Positions 21,600 through 32,001 of a stretch of 64,000 bases of DNA are shown here, piece after piece (within the stretch, counting starts at the first letter, position 1; the number at the start of each line of letters is the position of its first letter). The translations under genes and the position numbers were made by a program. This DNA is from Leptodactylus fallax. Its lineage: Eukaryota; Chordata; Amphibia; Anura; Leptodactylidae. The notes under the pieces are model-generated. The model had not been told where the DNA came from. It did not search any database and saw only the letters and a program-made list of their open reading frames with translations. The stretch spans positions 124,001 to 188,000 of the forward strand of contig CAMRHE010001098.1 in NCBI GenBank assembly GCA_947044405.1, written 5' to 3'.

Positions 21600-22990
21600 A
21601 TTTTTGGTAAAACCATTGTATGAAGGATCTCGTGCTGCCGAAGCCACCTCCAACACACCTGAGATCACTTCGATTACCTCACACCCACCTCCAGTGAGTG
21701 TTCTGGGCTGATAGGATAATACAAAAACGAGCTTTCTAAATTTAATATATTTATTAACCCCTAAACGGGTGGGTACTAGACACTTAACACATACAGAAAA
21801 TACATGTAGCAATTAGCAAGCAAATACAAGTGGAAAGCAACATGACACGGTGCACAAAATAAAAACAGGAATAACAGAAGGAAAAGAACATATTACCAAC
21901 ACAAGTCTATGATTGGTTCTCTGGCTCCAGATGATGATGATGATGAGCTCAGGGCACGTACTTCAAAAGTCCAAAAGCATACATCCAGGCATGCGATTCC
22001 AGGGGTAACCCTATGGGCAGTACTATCCGGTTGACTTTCAGCAGAACAAAGGGCAGAAGACAAATTCCAGAACAAGTAGATAGTCCATTTCTCTGAGCCC
22101 ATGGGGTAGGCATCAAGGTTTGTTCTTAAGCAAGGTACAGATCATGTGTTTCCTACATGCTGTTACATCTCTTCCAGGTTAACAAAAGGTCTCAGGCCTC
22201 AATGCTAGACCGCATGGTTGAGCACATGGTGAAAGTCTCCAACTTGACCTCCCCCACACCTCTCCTCCAGGGACAGCACATCACAAAGGACAGAAGACAA
22301 AAACCACAAAGACTGAAGACAAAAGAGAGCATCTCAACCTGGTCTGAGACCTTTTACCTCCGCTGGTCTTCTCCCTAAGTGAGGTCACCAGGAGGGGGAG
22401 CCCCCGCCCCCCTCTTTACATCTCTCAGAATCATATTTCCTTTTATAATTCCTTGCCCGATGACTGTAGAGTCAGGCCGGCAGTATGATAGGGTTCATGG
22501 CAAGATCCCCAACACATAGACTTAAAGGTTGACACCCCAGCCCCCTTTGGGTAAGGAGATCAGTGTCTGGACCATTTCCGGGCCTTGAACTGTGACATGT
22601 GTGTATTCTGAGCATGTGCCTTGACCTGACACATCTGGGAAATTTATCGCGGCGACAGTAACATGTTCCCCAGGGCAGATATCGTCATGAAACCATTACC
22701 CCTTTGAAGTAAGGCTGGCTCTGGTCTGTCTGTAGACGCTATGCAGAGCGTTTCCCCAGCACATCCTTTCTGCAGGACCCCCCGCCGGGTTAATGAGTAT
22801 AGCAGTGTTATGCAAATAAAGGCCTGTGTCAGTGACTCTCTGGGGATCAAAGGGTTGTTGATTACAGATCCCACGAACCACATCCCCCAAGCCTATAACC
22901 AAATTGCTGATAACAGACAGTAACCATACTTTATGAGCGAGTATTAGTACAATAAATCCATATCTCGTATGTTGTATCATCACACATTGC
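21600..22990 (-). mobile_element. Putative LTR-like block, minus strand
   Basis: Read on the minus strand, the block has a TATAAAA near 22441-22447 and an AATAAA near 21750-21755, about 690 bases apart, with GC-richer sequence between than its surroundings. The arrangement is LTR- or UTR-like. No TG...CA boundary with a target duplication was found, and no coding region is attached. Confidence 0.3.
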
Positions 22991-23101
22991 TTTTCCAATA
23001 TAACCAGTGTGTACATAGGAAAAAACATAGACAAAAATCTTTATTGTTAATGTTAAAAAGCATATAAAAATTGACAGTACAGTGTATTATTAAACTAGCA
23101 G

Positions 23102-23697
23102 TGTTATGATATTACCTGAGCAGCAATTTCCAAAAGATGCAGAAATTGGCAGATAGGCAGATATCAGAGAGCAGGAGAACAAGCTATCTAAATCTCACAG
23201 AGGACTGAAAGACAGATCTAAGACACTCCAAATGTCTTCACCAGAGCCTGCTGCAAAGCTGGTTGGACTTGAGCTGGATTTAGACCCAGGTTATCACCCC
23301 AGAAGCTTAGTGTAAGAAATAGATGCTCTACAATCTGAAATCAAATCAGGATCCACGGCAATACTTAAAATACAGGTCAATCAGGAGAGCAAAATCAAAA
23401 CATGTCCTACTCAAGGTCATATCCAAGAGAATCAGTCCAAATTAGAAAACAAACAAATATCCTGTAACCAAGCCTAGCTTGGAAGTTCAGTAATGCAACA
23501 GAAATGATCAGAGCACAGGAACTTCACTAGCAATCTAGTTAACTAATAGCACTTAGGGAGTTCAGAACAGACTTTAAATAGCCCTCCTCAGCTGATGATT
23601 GATTCAGCTTCTCAGAGCTCTGATAGCTGCAGAAACTTCATATGTTGGCATAGCTACCTTAAGGCAACAGCTGTGAGCAGTACTGAGATTCCTAACA
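23102..23697 (-). mobile_element. Solo LTR with 5-bp target duplication
   Basis: A 596-bp block runs from TGTTATGATATTACC to GATTCCTAACA, so it has TG...CA ends with TGTTA/TAACA symmetry. It is flanked on both sides by AGCAG (23097-23101 and 23698-23702). A TATTTAAA lies near the start on the minus strand (GGGCTATTTAAAGTCTG), which favours that orientation. Five-base duplications and a single LTR without internal sequence are the signature of recombination between the two LTRs of an integrated element. A diverged relative is at 15385-15840. Confidence 0.8.
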
Positions 23698-23742
23698 AGC
23701 AGTTTGTATTCATTGCCTACCATCTGTTTTCCCATAGACATA

Positions 23743-25327
23743 CAGTACAGACCAAAAGTTTGGACACACCTTCTCATTCCAAGAGTTTTCTGTATTTTCA
23801 TAACTATAAAAATTGTAGATTCACACTGAAGACATCAAAACTATGAATTAACACATGTGGAATTATATACTTAACAAAAAAGTGTGAAACAACTGAAAAT
23901 ATGTCTTATATTCTAGGTTCTTCAAAGTAGCCACCTTTTGCTTTGATTACTGCTTTTCACACTCTTGGCATTCTCTTGATGAGCTTCAAGAGGTAGTCAC
24001 CTGAAATGGTTTTCACTTCACAGGTGTGCCCTGTCAGGTTTAATAAGTGGGATTTCTTGCCTTATAAATGGGTTTGGGACAATCAGTTGTGTTGTTCATA
24101 AGTCTGGTGGATACACAGCTGATAGTCCTACTGAATGGAGTGTTAGAATTTGTATTATGGCAAGAAAAAAGCAGCTAAGTAAAGAAAAACGAGTGGCCAT
24201 CATTACTTTAAGAAATGAAGGTCAGTCACTCCGAAAAATTGGGAAAACTTTGAAAGTGTCCCCAAGTGCAGTGGCCAAAACCATCAAGCGATACAAAGAA
24301 ACTGGCTCACATGAGGACCGCCCCAGGAAAGGAAGACCAAGAGTCACCTCTGCTGCGGAGGATAAGTTCATCCGAGTCACCAGCCTCAGAAATCGCAGGT
24401 TAACAGCAGCTCAGATTAGAGACCAGGTCAATGCCACACAGAGTTCTAGCAGCAGACACATCTCTACAACAACTGTTAAGAGGAGACTGTGTGCAGCAGG
24501 CCTTCATGGTAAAATAGCTGCTAGGAAACCACTGCTAAGGACAGGCAACAAGCAGAAGAGACTTGTTTGGGCTAAAGAACACAAGGAATGGACATTAGAC
24601 CTGTGGAAATCTGTGCTTTGGTCTGATGAGTCCAAATTTGAGATCTTTGGTTCCAACCACCGTGTCTTTGTGCGACGCAGAAAAGGTGAACGAATGGACT
24701 CTACATGCCTGGTTCCCACCGTGAAGCATGGAGGAGGAGGTGTGATGGTGTGGGGGTGCTTTGCTGGTGACACTGTTGGGGATTTATTCAAAATTGAAGG
24801 AATACTGAACCAGCATGGTTACCACAGCATCTTGCAGCGGCATGCTATTCCATCCGGTTTGCGTTTAGTTGGACCATCATTTATTTTTCAACAGGACAAT
24901 GACCCCAAACACACCTCCAGACTGTGTAAGGGCTATTTGACCTGGCCTCCACAGTCACCAGACCTGAACCCAATCGAGATAGTTTGGGGTGAGCTGGACC
25001 GCAGAGTGAAGGCAAAAGGGCCAACAAGTGCTAAGCATCTCTGGGAACTCCTTCAAGACTGTTGGAAGACCATTTCAGGTGACTACCTTATCAAGAGAAT
25101 GCCAAGAGTGTGCAAAGCAGTAATCATCGCAAAAGGTGGCTACTTTGAAGAACCTAGAATATAAGACATATTTTCAGTTGTTTCACACTTTTTTGTTAAG
25201 TATATAATTCCACATGTGTTAATTCATAGTTTTGATGCCTTCAGTGTGAATCTACAATTTTTATAGTCATGCAAATACAGAAAACTCTTGGAATCAGAAG
25301 GTGTGTCCAAACTTTTGGTCTGTACTG
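23743..25327 (+). mobile_element. Tc1/mariner transposon Tc1-A with long terminal inverted repeats
   Basis: The ends are CAGTACAGACCAAAAGTTTG and its complement CAAACTTTTGGTCTGTACTG, each next to a TA (23741-23742 and 25328-25329), the Tc1/mariner target dinucleotide. The inverted arms are about 270 bases (23743-24012) and 262 bases (25066-25327). The right arm includes the last ~33 codons of the transposase gene. One open transposase frame fills the middle. A single arm of the same family lies at 60555-60780. Confidence 0.93.
24157..25164 (+). CDS. Tc1-family transposase, open but with internal deletions
   Basis: A 335-residue frame starts at ATG 24157 (MARKKQLSKEKR) and is uninterrupted. 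The N-terminal ~110 residues carry the paired helix-turn-helix DNA-binding region, with RKIGKTLKVSPSAVAKTIK and a GRPR-type hook. The catalytic part has WSDES (Asp157), the glycine-rich KHGGGGVMVWGCF box, QQDNDPKH (Asp247) and SPDLNPIE (Glu274). Only 26 residues separate Asp247 and Glu274, whereas canonical Tc1 enzymes have about 34, so an in-frame deletion lies there. A second in-frame loss of 3 codons near the C-terminus (GDYLIKRM) is shown by comparison with the left inverted arm, which still holds the longer version. The enzyme would cut and paste DNA at TA sites in the nucleus, but this copy is probably inactive. Confidence 0.92.
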   Translation: MARKKQLSKEKRVAIITLRNEGQSLRKIGKTLKVSPSAVAKTIKRYKETGSHEDRPRKGRPRVTSAAEDKFIRVTSLRNRRLTAAQIRDQVNATQSSSSRHISTTTVKRRLCAAGLHGKIAARKPLLRTGNKQKRLVWAKEHKEWTLDLWKSVLWSDESKFEIFGSNHRVFVRRRKGERMDSTCLVPTVKHGGGGVMVWGCFAGDTVGDLFKIEGILNQHGYHSILQRHAIPSGLRLVGPSFIFQQDNDPKHTSRLCKGYLTWPPQSPDLNPIEIVWGELDRRVKAKGPTSAKHLWELLQDCWKTISGDYLIKRMPRVCKAVIIAKGGYFEEPRI

Positions 25328-25329
25328 TA

Positions 25330-26970
25330 CATGTTACTTTGACGTTACTTTACTCTGTATTTGCCTTAGAGAACTAGAAATAGGCTAGATAAAGTCCTAC
25401 AAGCCCTGACAGTGTCATGTACTATTCTTTAAACCAATTGAAACTCTTCATATTTGACCGAACAAACCGAACTTGAAATGAAATGACTCTTCAGAGGTTC
25501 GTCTATCTCCACCCATTATATGCATGCATCTAACAACCGAAAAGTTTCATGCTTCTCCTGCATAATGGCAATAACCCTTTAACATTCTCTCTTTAACAAA
25601 CTTGTAAACATTTTTCACCAGAAATCCTAGAACAGTCAAGTAACAGACATGCTCTTTGTACATCAAGTATGTAGAAGATTACAGAAAGACATGTAAAGTT
25701 TTTTTTAATTCCCCCTTGAAAACATACAGTGAATGCTTGTATAAACTATAAACTTCAGAGGAGGTGCACAGCAATATAGGCTTAGTCATGTAGAATGAAG
25801 CACAATGGCATGTCTGTAGATATACTGTGTCATGCCAGTCACTTCCACAAAAATAGCTCCCACTGTGTCAACGGTTTTCATTAAAAGCCTTATACAATTC
25901 GGCTGGATACGTTTTCATACAGCTGCACCATGCTAAGTTTCCTGAAACTGCACTGAAGGTTTTACTATGCGGATTTATGCTTGGCAAAAGTTCATTATTA
26001 ACTCTGGGTGGTTTGCTAGTCATAAGATGGACGCTTGTTATGCTATAATAATGATCCTGATTTGTTGTTTTGGCAGCTGCTGCTGTACGGAAAGTCTATA
26101 TTATGATGTTTCAGCTTTTCCATAATCACCTTATTTCAAAGTAGCCTTACACTGGTTAAAAACCAATATGCTTCTGTAAAGGAGTTTACTATGATGCTGC
26201 AGGCTGCTACTTGTATTCTTGTCCTCAGAAACATATTTTGTGTAATGTCAAATGAAGCAGACTTCTAAACTAAGGAACATCACTTTTATATTAAAAGATA
26301 TGAAATTCATCCAGTGACTGTATCCGAATCATGTGGTCAGAATATGACTGATGATCAAGACATTTACCATAGATCAATCTTAGTTCTTAGATGTTAGAAT
26401 AGACCAATCATGCTGCTTTTACATCCAATATAAACTAATGGCAATTTCAAAAGAGTACCATTTAACTCAAAGAATAATATAACTGTGTGATGAATCGATG
26501 AGCAAGTACACTTATGCAAATATTTGTATTAGTATTCAGATGTATGACTTCTCAGTCATTTAAATCAGTCAGTACTGGGTACCTGGACTTCACTATAGTT
26601 CATACTGAATAACAAATTTTTCTAAGTGTCTCCTGAATTCAGGAGAATGTTAAAATATGCACAAAAGGGGTCTATTTTGTTAATAAATCAGAGATTGGCA
26701 CAACCATAACAAGACTTGTTCAACATGATCACGTCTGTCAAAACTTCCTCCCTGACTGAGTCTTACGAACATTTACTTTAAGAAGTACTGCTTTAATGTA
26801 TATAAAATAAAAATGAAGCTGTATTGTCAACTGACTTCACTAAAAAATATACTACTTTTGGTGTTTACAGTTCCTATGCAGACCTATGTGTCCCAATGGT
26901 TACATACCACCAACACACCTTGTTTGAGCACTCATACTCCCTTTTAATTTGTCTCCTGCTTCTTGGTAAC
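25330..26970. other. Unassigned AT-rich sequence
   Basis: No gene, RNA or bounded repeat recognised. Confidence 0.5.
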
Positions 26971-27012
26971 ATTTAGAGAGTATAACAGGGTAGATGGATC
27001 CTGAAGTCATGT
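26971..27012 (+). repeat. 42-bp direct repeat, left copy
   Basis: ATTTAGAGAGTATAACAGGG then TAGATGGATCCTGAAGTCAT; matches 27689-27730 with only a few differences. The pair brackets the Tc1/MITE fragment. Confidence 0.85.
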
Positions 27013-27139
27013 CTTACTCTATTTCATCTACCAATGTTATACTCAATATGGCTGATAAACTAATACTATCTACAGTAACTCTTAGACAGTGGAAAGTTAG
27101 AGTAGACAATCCTTAACTGCATTAGATTTTTCCAAAGTA

Positions 27140-27304
27140 AAAATTATGTCTGCTTATAGTGAATAGGTCTCTATTTAGAGAGAGATGCGCCCCTGCTGAG
27201 AGCCTTGCTGTCTGGGTGAGGGTGATCTAGGGTGGCCCCAGGTGTCGGAGGACCCTAAGGATAGGCCATCAATGTTAGAAACTGGATAACTCCTTTTAAC
27301 GTTT
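27140..27304. mobile_element. Right half of a TTAA-flanked element (copy of 32570-32729)
   Basis: From ATTATGTCTGCTTATAGTG to GATAACTCCTTTTAA this matches 32572-32729 in order, including GAATAGGTCTCT, CTGTCTGGGT and CCTAAGGATAGG. The left half of the element is missing. Confidence 0.75.
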
Positions 27305-27688
27305 GAAGCAAAAGCTGTGCTGCAATGTTCTTTTTAGAAAAATCTCCTGGCAACCCTTCCAAACAGGCATACTTGATCAGTCGTTTTTCTAATTGTACAT
27401 TCATGTGACTTGCTGGAACGTCCAGTCATGGGAAGATTTTCAGCTCTCTTCAGTGTTTTCCACTTGTGAATAATCTTTCTGACTGTAGTATGATGGACTT
27501 CAAATAAGTTGGAATGGCCTTATAACCCTTCCCAGATTGAAGAGCAGCAACAATTGTTTTGCTACAATCAAAGCTGATGCCTTTCCTCCTTGGTATTGTG
27601 TTATCATACTCCTGAATGCTGCAGACCAGCAAATTACCAATACTTCTGATTTTAAAGAGGTGGTCACACTTGCTGATGATCAATGATG
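27305..27688 (-). pseudogene. Tc1 transposase N-terminal fragment
   Basis: Read on the minus strand, it gives PRRKGISFDCSKTIVAALQS and GKGYKAIP, then after a one-base shift VHHTTVRKIIHKWKTLKRAE and ENLPMTGRSSK. This is the helix-turn-helix region and GR-rich linker of a Tc1-type transposase. The frameshift and the lack of any catalytic domain make it a pseudogene. It parallels 32730-33125, including the same junction with the TTAA element at its 3' side. Confidence 0.8.
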
Positions 27689-27730
27689 ATTTAGAGAACA
27701 TAACAGGGTAGATGGATCCTGAAGTCATCT
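27689..27730 (+). repeat. 42-bp direct repeat, right copy
   Basis: ATTTAGAGAACATAACAGGG then TAGATGGATCCTGAAGTCAT. Partner of 26971-27012. Confidence 0.85.
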
Positions 27731-29500
27731 GCTATGTGACTATCTAATTCTTAAGCAACACTAGAACATACTTAACATGGTTTGTTCCTACAGTAGTCAG
27801 TACAGTTGCAAAGTAGTTTATTTTTGTGTTTTAGATACATTGTAACAAATACTGGATGCAAATATGTACATATTTATTGAAATATTATCATTGAAGAATG
27901 ATTATGAAAGTGTACTTTGGGCAACTATTTAGTAGGTATTTAGGGTTTATATGGATTTATTGTAGTAGTGTAGTGTAGAAAGAATTTACACAAAGAAGAA
28001 AATGTCTTCATGACACTCCATAACTTATTTAAATGCTGGATTTTTGGTGCAAAAATGTAAGCATTATTGTAAATGGTTTCCAGGATTTAGATATTGATAA
28101 CCCTGGCACCCATTAGCAGATATCAGCAGCACCAGGGTACGCAGTGTACAGATCTGGATGCAATCAGCTCTGTACTTTGTGTAGTGGCATGCGTTAGTTA
28201 CAGCAACTTAGCTCCATTTCATGTGAATAGAAGCTGAACTGTAGTAATCCAGCAGGGCCACTACAGTGTATGGATCTATGTGCTACTGGCTTTATAAACA
28301 GTGTATTCCCAGCACCGCATTAAAAAAATGTAAATCCTGAAAAACAAGAAAAATGTTATCACACTTAGACTAGTGCAACCAGAAAACACCAAGACCAGTA
28401 TGTAAAATGACCACATACAATATGCACGCATACAATTAGGTTGAATGAATAGGTTATCAGTCTTCTTGTCATCATGTCTGCTAATGATCTTAATGATTGG
28501 AGATATTCTTGGCTACCTGTCTGGATGTCTCCACTCCTTGGCCTCTTTTGTCACAATAGAATTAAGTCATTAACTGTTTTTCCACAGAGAGAAAATGATA
28601 TAAGTAGATTTACTTGTTCTAGAATAAAATGGCAATGTACATGACAAGAACAATAAAGATCTTTAACACCTAGCCCTGTTTTGTTATTTCTATTATACTT
28701 TGACATATTAATATGCACTTTAGGCCTATAGTATGGTGTAAATGTCTATGTGATAAATAATGCACATTCACTCTGATGTGTACTTTTTCCCACAGTACTG
28801 TGGATTATCATAAAATAAGAGTGAAGGTTTTTTAGCTGCTCGGCAAACCTGTTTTACAGTCAATTACTGAGCTTTTAAAGCTACAGAAACAAGTGATGGT
28901 CTTCTCCTCAGGCTCTTCCATACCAGGTGAGAAGTGTGCACTGGAACACCCCAAGCTTATAAATAACACATAAACTGTAGGGGGTATCACACTCTTAAAT
29001 TGTACATGCTGGGAGGATGTTAGGGTATATCCAGCTTTTGGCTTTTAGGGCTATATTCTAGCAGCAGGACTAATTCCACTTGAGTTAGCAGCTATCATTA
29101 ATTACACAATCATTATTTTAATGCTAAAATGGCTACAGAAAGGTGCGGACTGTAGTTATCTGGACATAATCTTTCTTCTCTTTAATTCTCACCCCTATAC
29201 ATCACCAGAGCAACATAAGGTGAACTATAACACAGACATTCTAACATATATCTATAAATGGGATATAATGGGATATCTATAAATGGTTGTCTTATTGGTA
29301 TCAAATAAATTTAACCACAATTTAACAAAACAGTAAATTGCCTGGTTTTACGTCCGCTTACATGGTTTACTACATATTTTCTTTAATGTAATTCTCATTT
29401 AAACGGGTTGACTGTGATTTTTTTTATGGCCCCTCCTTAGCCATAAATTTCTGATCATCGGGAGATCTTCAGACAGCCATTTCCTAGCCGAACCTGTAAT
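27731..29500. other. Unassigned AT-rich sequence
   Basis: No gene found. The part 28440-28900 is repeat-free and has the texture of a conserved non-coding block, without further support. Confidence 0.45.
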
Positions 29501-29700
29501 TCTTGGGGTTTGCCACCCACAAGGTACTATTATACTCTTGGGTCTATTCAGTCCCGAGAGTATAATCATTAGAGTTCCAGGGGAGGTGAGTAAACATAAC
29601 AACAGGTGTCACCTCTCATGGGCTCCGGTGTGGATCCCCGTCCTCTTCAGGGTTCTTCTGGCCTTCTGAATGACATCAGGGACCACTGTGTCCTGTTACT
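29501..29700. mobile_element. Fragment of the hairpin-bearing repeat
   Basis: The hairpin ATTATACTCTTGGGTCT/AGTCCCGAGAGTATAAT (29529-29565) is followed by TTCCAGGGGAGGTGAGTAAA, the same order as at 18250, 38910 and 39799. Confidence 0.7.
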
Positions 29701-30069
29701 GGGTCTCAGAAGTTATATGGGTCAAGCAGGCATTATGGCAACAGGCTACAACCCATTTCTGTATTCACTTGGAAGTCAATACAATGGTAACCTTGCACAC
29801 AACTGCTCTATTCATATCTGTTCTAGGGGTCCCAGCATTCTCTTATTGAGCAGATTAGTTATCTACATATTCTCAGGCTTTACATACACTTATATAAAAA
29901 AAATCAATCTATAATATACCAAGATTAAGCATGATACATGCAGTACACTTGTATATTCATGTAAAATATGTAATAATTCAATCAAGTAGCAGCAGTTCAA
30001 TGCATAAAAAGATTCAGGCAGGGTAATCACAACATGATGTCAGCCTTTATTTGACATATAGTCATCATG

Positions 30070-30191
30070 AAAACAGAGTACACCCTCATTGAATTGTATG
30101 GTTTACAGCATTTCAATTGGGTTGAGGTCTGGACTTTGACTGGACACTGCAACACCTTGTTTTTTTTTTCTTTTTCAGCCATTCTGTTGTA
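30070..30191 (-). pseudogene. Old Tc1 transposase, piece with the catalytic Glu
   Basis: The minus strand reads TEWLKKKK, then, after a shift in a homopolymer run, [11 protein letters not shown], which carries the catalytic Glu. A stop follows at once. It continues directly from 31728 once Tc1-B is removed. Confidence 0.8.
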
Positions 30192-31725
30192 CAGTCATGG
30201 CCAAAAGTTTTGAGAATGATACAAATATTAATTTTTACAAAGTCTACTGCTTCAGTTTTTCTAATGGCAATTTGCATATACTCCAGAATGTTATAAAGAG
30301 TGATCAGCTTAACAGCAATTACTTGCAAAGTCAATATTTGCCTAGAAAATGAACTTTATCCCCCAAAACACATTTCAACATCATTGCAGCCCTGCCTTAA
30401 AAGGACCACCTAACATCGTTTCAGTGATTGCTCCATTAACACAGGTGTGGGTGTTGATGAGGACAGGACTGGAGATCAATCTGTCATGATTAAGTAAGAA
30501 TGACACCACTGGACACTTTAAAAGGAGGCTGGTGCTTGCCATCATTGTTTCTCTTCTGTTAACCATGGTTATCTCTAAAGAAACACATGCAGTCATCATT
30601 GCACTGCACAAAAATGGCCTAACTGGGAAGAGTATTGCAGCTAGAAAGATTGCACCTCAGTCAACAATCTATCGCATCATCAAGAACTTCAAGGAGAGAG
30701 CTTCCATTGATGCCAAAAAGGCTCCAGGGCGCCCAAGAAAGACCAGCAAGCGGCAGGACCGTCTCTTAAAAGTGTTTCAGCTGTGGGATCGGGCTACCAG
30801 CAGTGCAGAGCTTCCTGAGGAATGGCAGCAGGCAGGTGTGAGTGCATCTGCACGCACTCTGAGGCGGAGACTCTTGGAGCAAGGCCTGGTCTCAAGGAGG
30901 GCAGCAAAGAAGCCACTTCTCTCCAGAAAAAACATCAGGGACAGACTGATATTCTGCAAAAGGTACAGGGAGTGGACTGCTGAGGACTGGGGTAAAGTCA
31001 TTTTCTCTGATGAATCCCCTTTTCGATTGTTTGGAACATCTGGAAAACAGCTTATTCGGAGAAGAAGAGGTGAGCGCTACCACCAGTCTTGTCTCATGCC
31101 AACTGTAAAGCATCCTGAAACCATTCATGTGTGGGGTTGCTTCTCAGCCAAGGGAATCGGCTCTCTCACAGTCTTGCCTAAAAACACAGCCATGAATAAA
31201 GAATGGTACCAGAATGTCCTCCAAGAGCAACTTCTCCCAACCGTCCAAGAGCAGTTTGGCGCTCAACAATGCCTTTTCCAGCATGATGGAGCACCTTGCC
31301 ATAAAGCAAAGGTGATAACTAAATGGCTCAGGGAACAAAACATAGAGATTTTGGGTCCATGGCCTGGAAACTCCCCAGATCTTAATCCCATTGAGAACTT
31401 GTGGTCAATCATCAAGAGACGGGTGGACAAACAAAAACCAACAAATTCAGACAAAATTAAAGCATTGATTCTGCAAGAATGGACTGCTATCAGTCAGGAT
31501 TTGGTCCAGAAGTTGATTGAGAGCATGCTAGGGAGAATTGCAGAGGTCCTGAAGAAGAAGGGTCATTCTAACTGTCAATATAAGCTTCTGTTACTCATAA
31601 TATGAATGCAATTATATTTCTGTATGTGATAAAAACATCTGACAAACACACATAAAAACCAGAGGGCAGCAGATCATGTGAAAATATAATATTTGTGTCA
31701 TTCTCAAAACTTTTGGCCATGACTG
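30192..31725 (+). mobile_element. Tc1/mariner transposon Tc1-B, complete
   Basis: The ends are CAGTCATGGCCAAAAGTTTT and AAAACTTTTGGCCATGACTG, each beside a TA (30190-30191 and 31726-31727). The inverted arms extend roughly 80 bases with decay inward (GAGAATGATACAAATATTAA against its partner TAATATTTGTGTCATTCTC). The 1534-bp length, single open transposase frame and TA duplication mark an intact unit. It landed in the transposase gene of an older Tc1. Confidence 0.94.
30565..31605 (+). CDS. Tc1-family transposase, apparently intact
   Basis: I choose the ATG at 30565 (MVISKETHAVIIALHKNG), giving 346 residues. The frame is also open to 30532, but the upstream residues are not typical. The N-terminal two helix-turn-helix units include KSIAARKIAPQSTIYRIIK, followed by a GRPRK hook. 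The catalytic triad is Asp149 (FSDESPF), Asp241 (FQHDGAPCHKAK) and Glu277 ([11 protein letters not shown]), with 35 residues between the last two. A glycine box is replaced by KHPETIHVWGCFSAKG, as in some Tc1 subgroups. No stop or frameshift occurs. The enzyme would bind the inverted arms in the nucleus and excise and reinsert the element at TA. The extreme C-terminus (YKLLLLII) may be a readthrough extension. Substitutions could still inactivate it. Confidence 0.93.
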   Translation: MVISKETHAVIIALHKNGLTGKSIAARKIAPQSTIYRIIKNFKERASIDAKKAPGRPRKTSKRQDRLLKVFQLWDRATSSAELPEEWQQAGVSASARTLRRRLLEQGLVSRRAAKKPLLSRKNIRDRLIFCKRYREWTAEDWGKVIFSDESPFRLFGTSGKQLIRRRRGERYHQSCLMPTVKHPETIHVWGCFSAKGIGSLTVLPKNTAMNKEWYQNVLQEQLLPTVQEQFGAQQCLFQHDGAPCHKAKVITKWLREQNIEILGPWPGNSPDLNPIENLWSIIKRRVDKQKPTNSDKIKALILQEWTAISQDLVQKLIESMLGRIAEVLKKKGHSNCQYKLLLLII

Positions 31726-31727
31726 TA

Positions 31728-31997
31728 GATTTGCTGGTATGCTTTGGATCATTGTCTTGTTACATATCTAGGTTTTAGTCAAGCTCTAGCTGTTGGATAG
31801 ATGGCCTCATATTTGACAATAGAATACAAGGTACCCAGAAAAACCCAATTCATCATTCCTCCACCACCGTGCTTGACAGTTGATATGAAGTGTTTGTACT
31901 GATATGCTGTGTTTGGTTTACTCCAAACATGGTACTGTGCATTATGGTCAAACAGCTCCAATTTGGTATTGTTTGTCCAAAAGTCTTATTATAGGGA
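31728..31997 (-). pseudogene. Old Tc1 transposase, catalytic-core piece
   Basis: The minus strand reads ELFDHNAQYHVW, STVKHGGGGMM and, next to the Tc1-B insertion, QDNDPKHTSKS with the second catalytic Asp. Stops occur within, for example after the GGGGMM box in the neighbouring frame. Confidence 0.8.
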
Positions 31998-32001
31998 TTA
32001 A

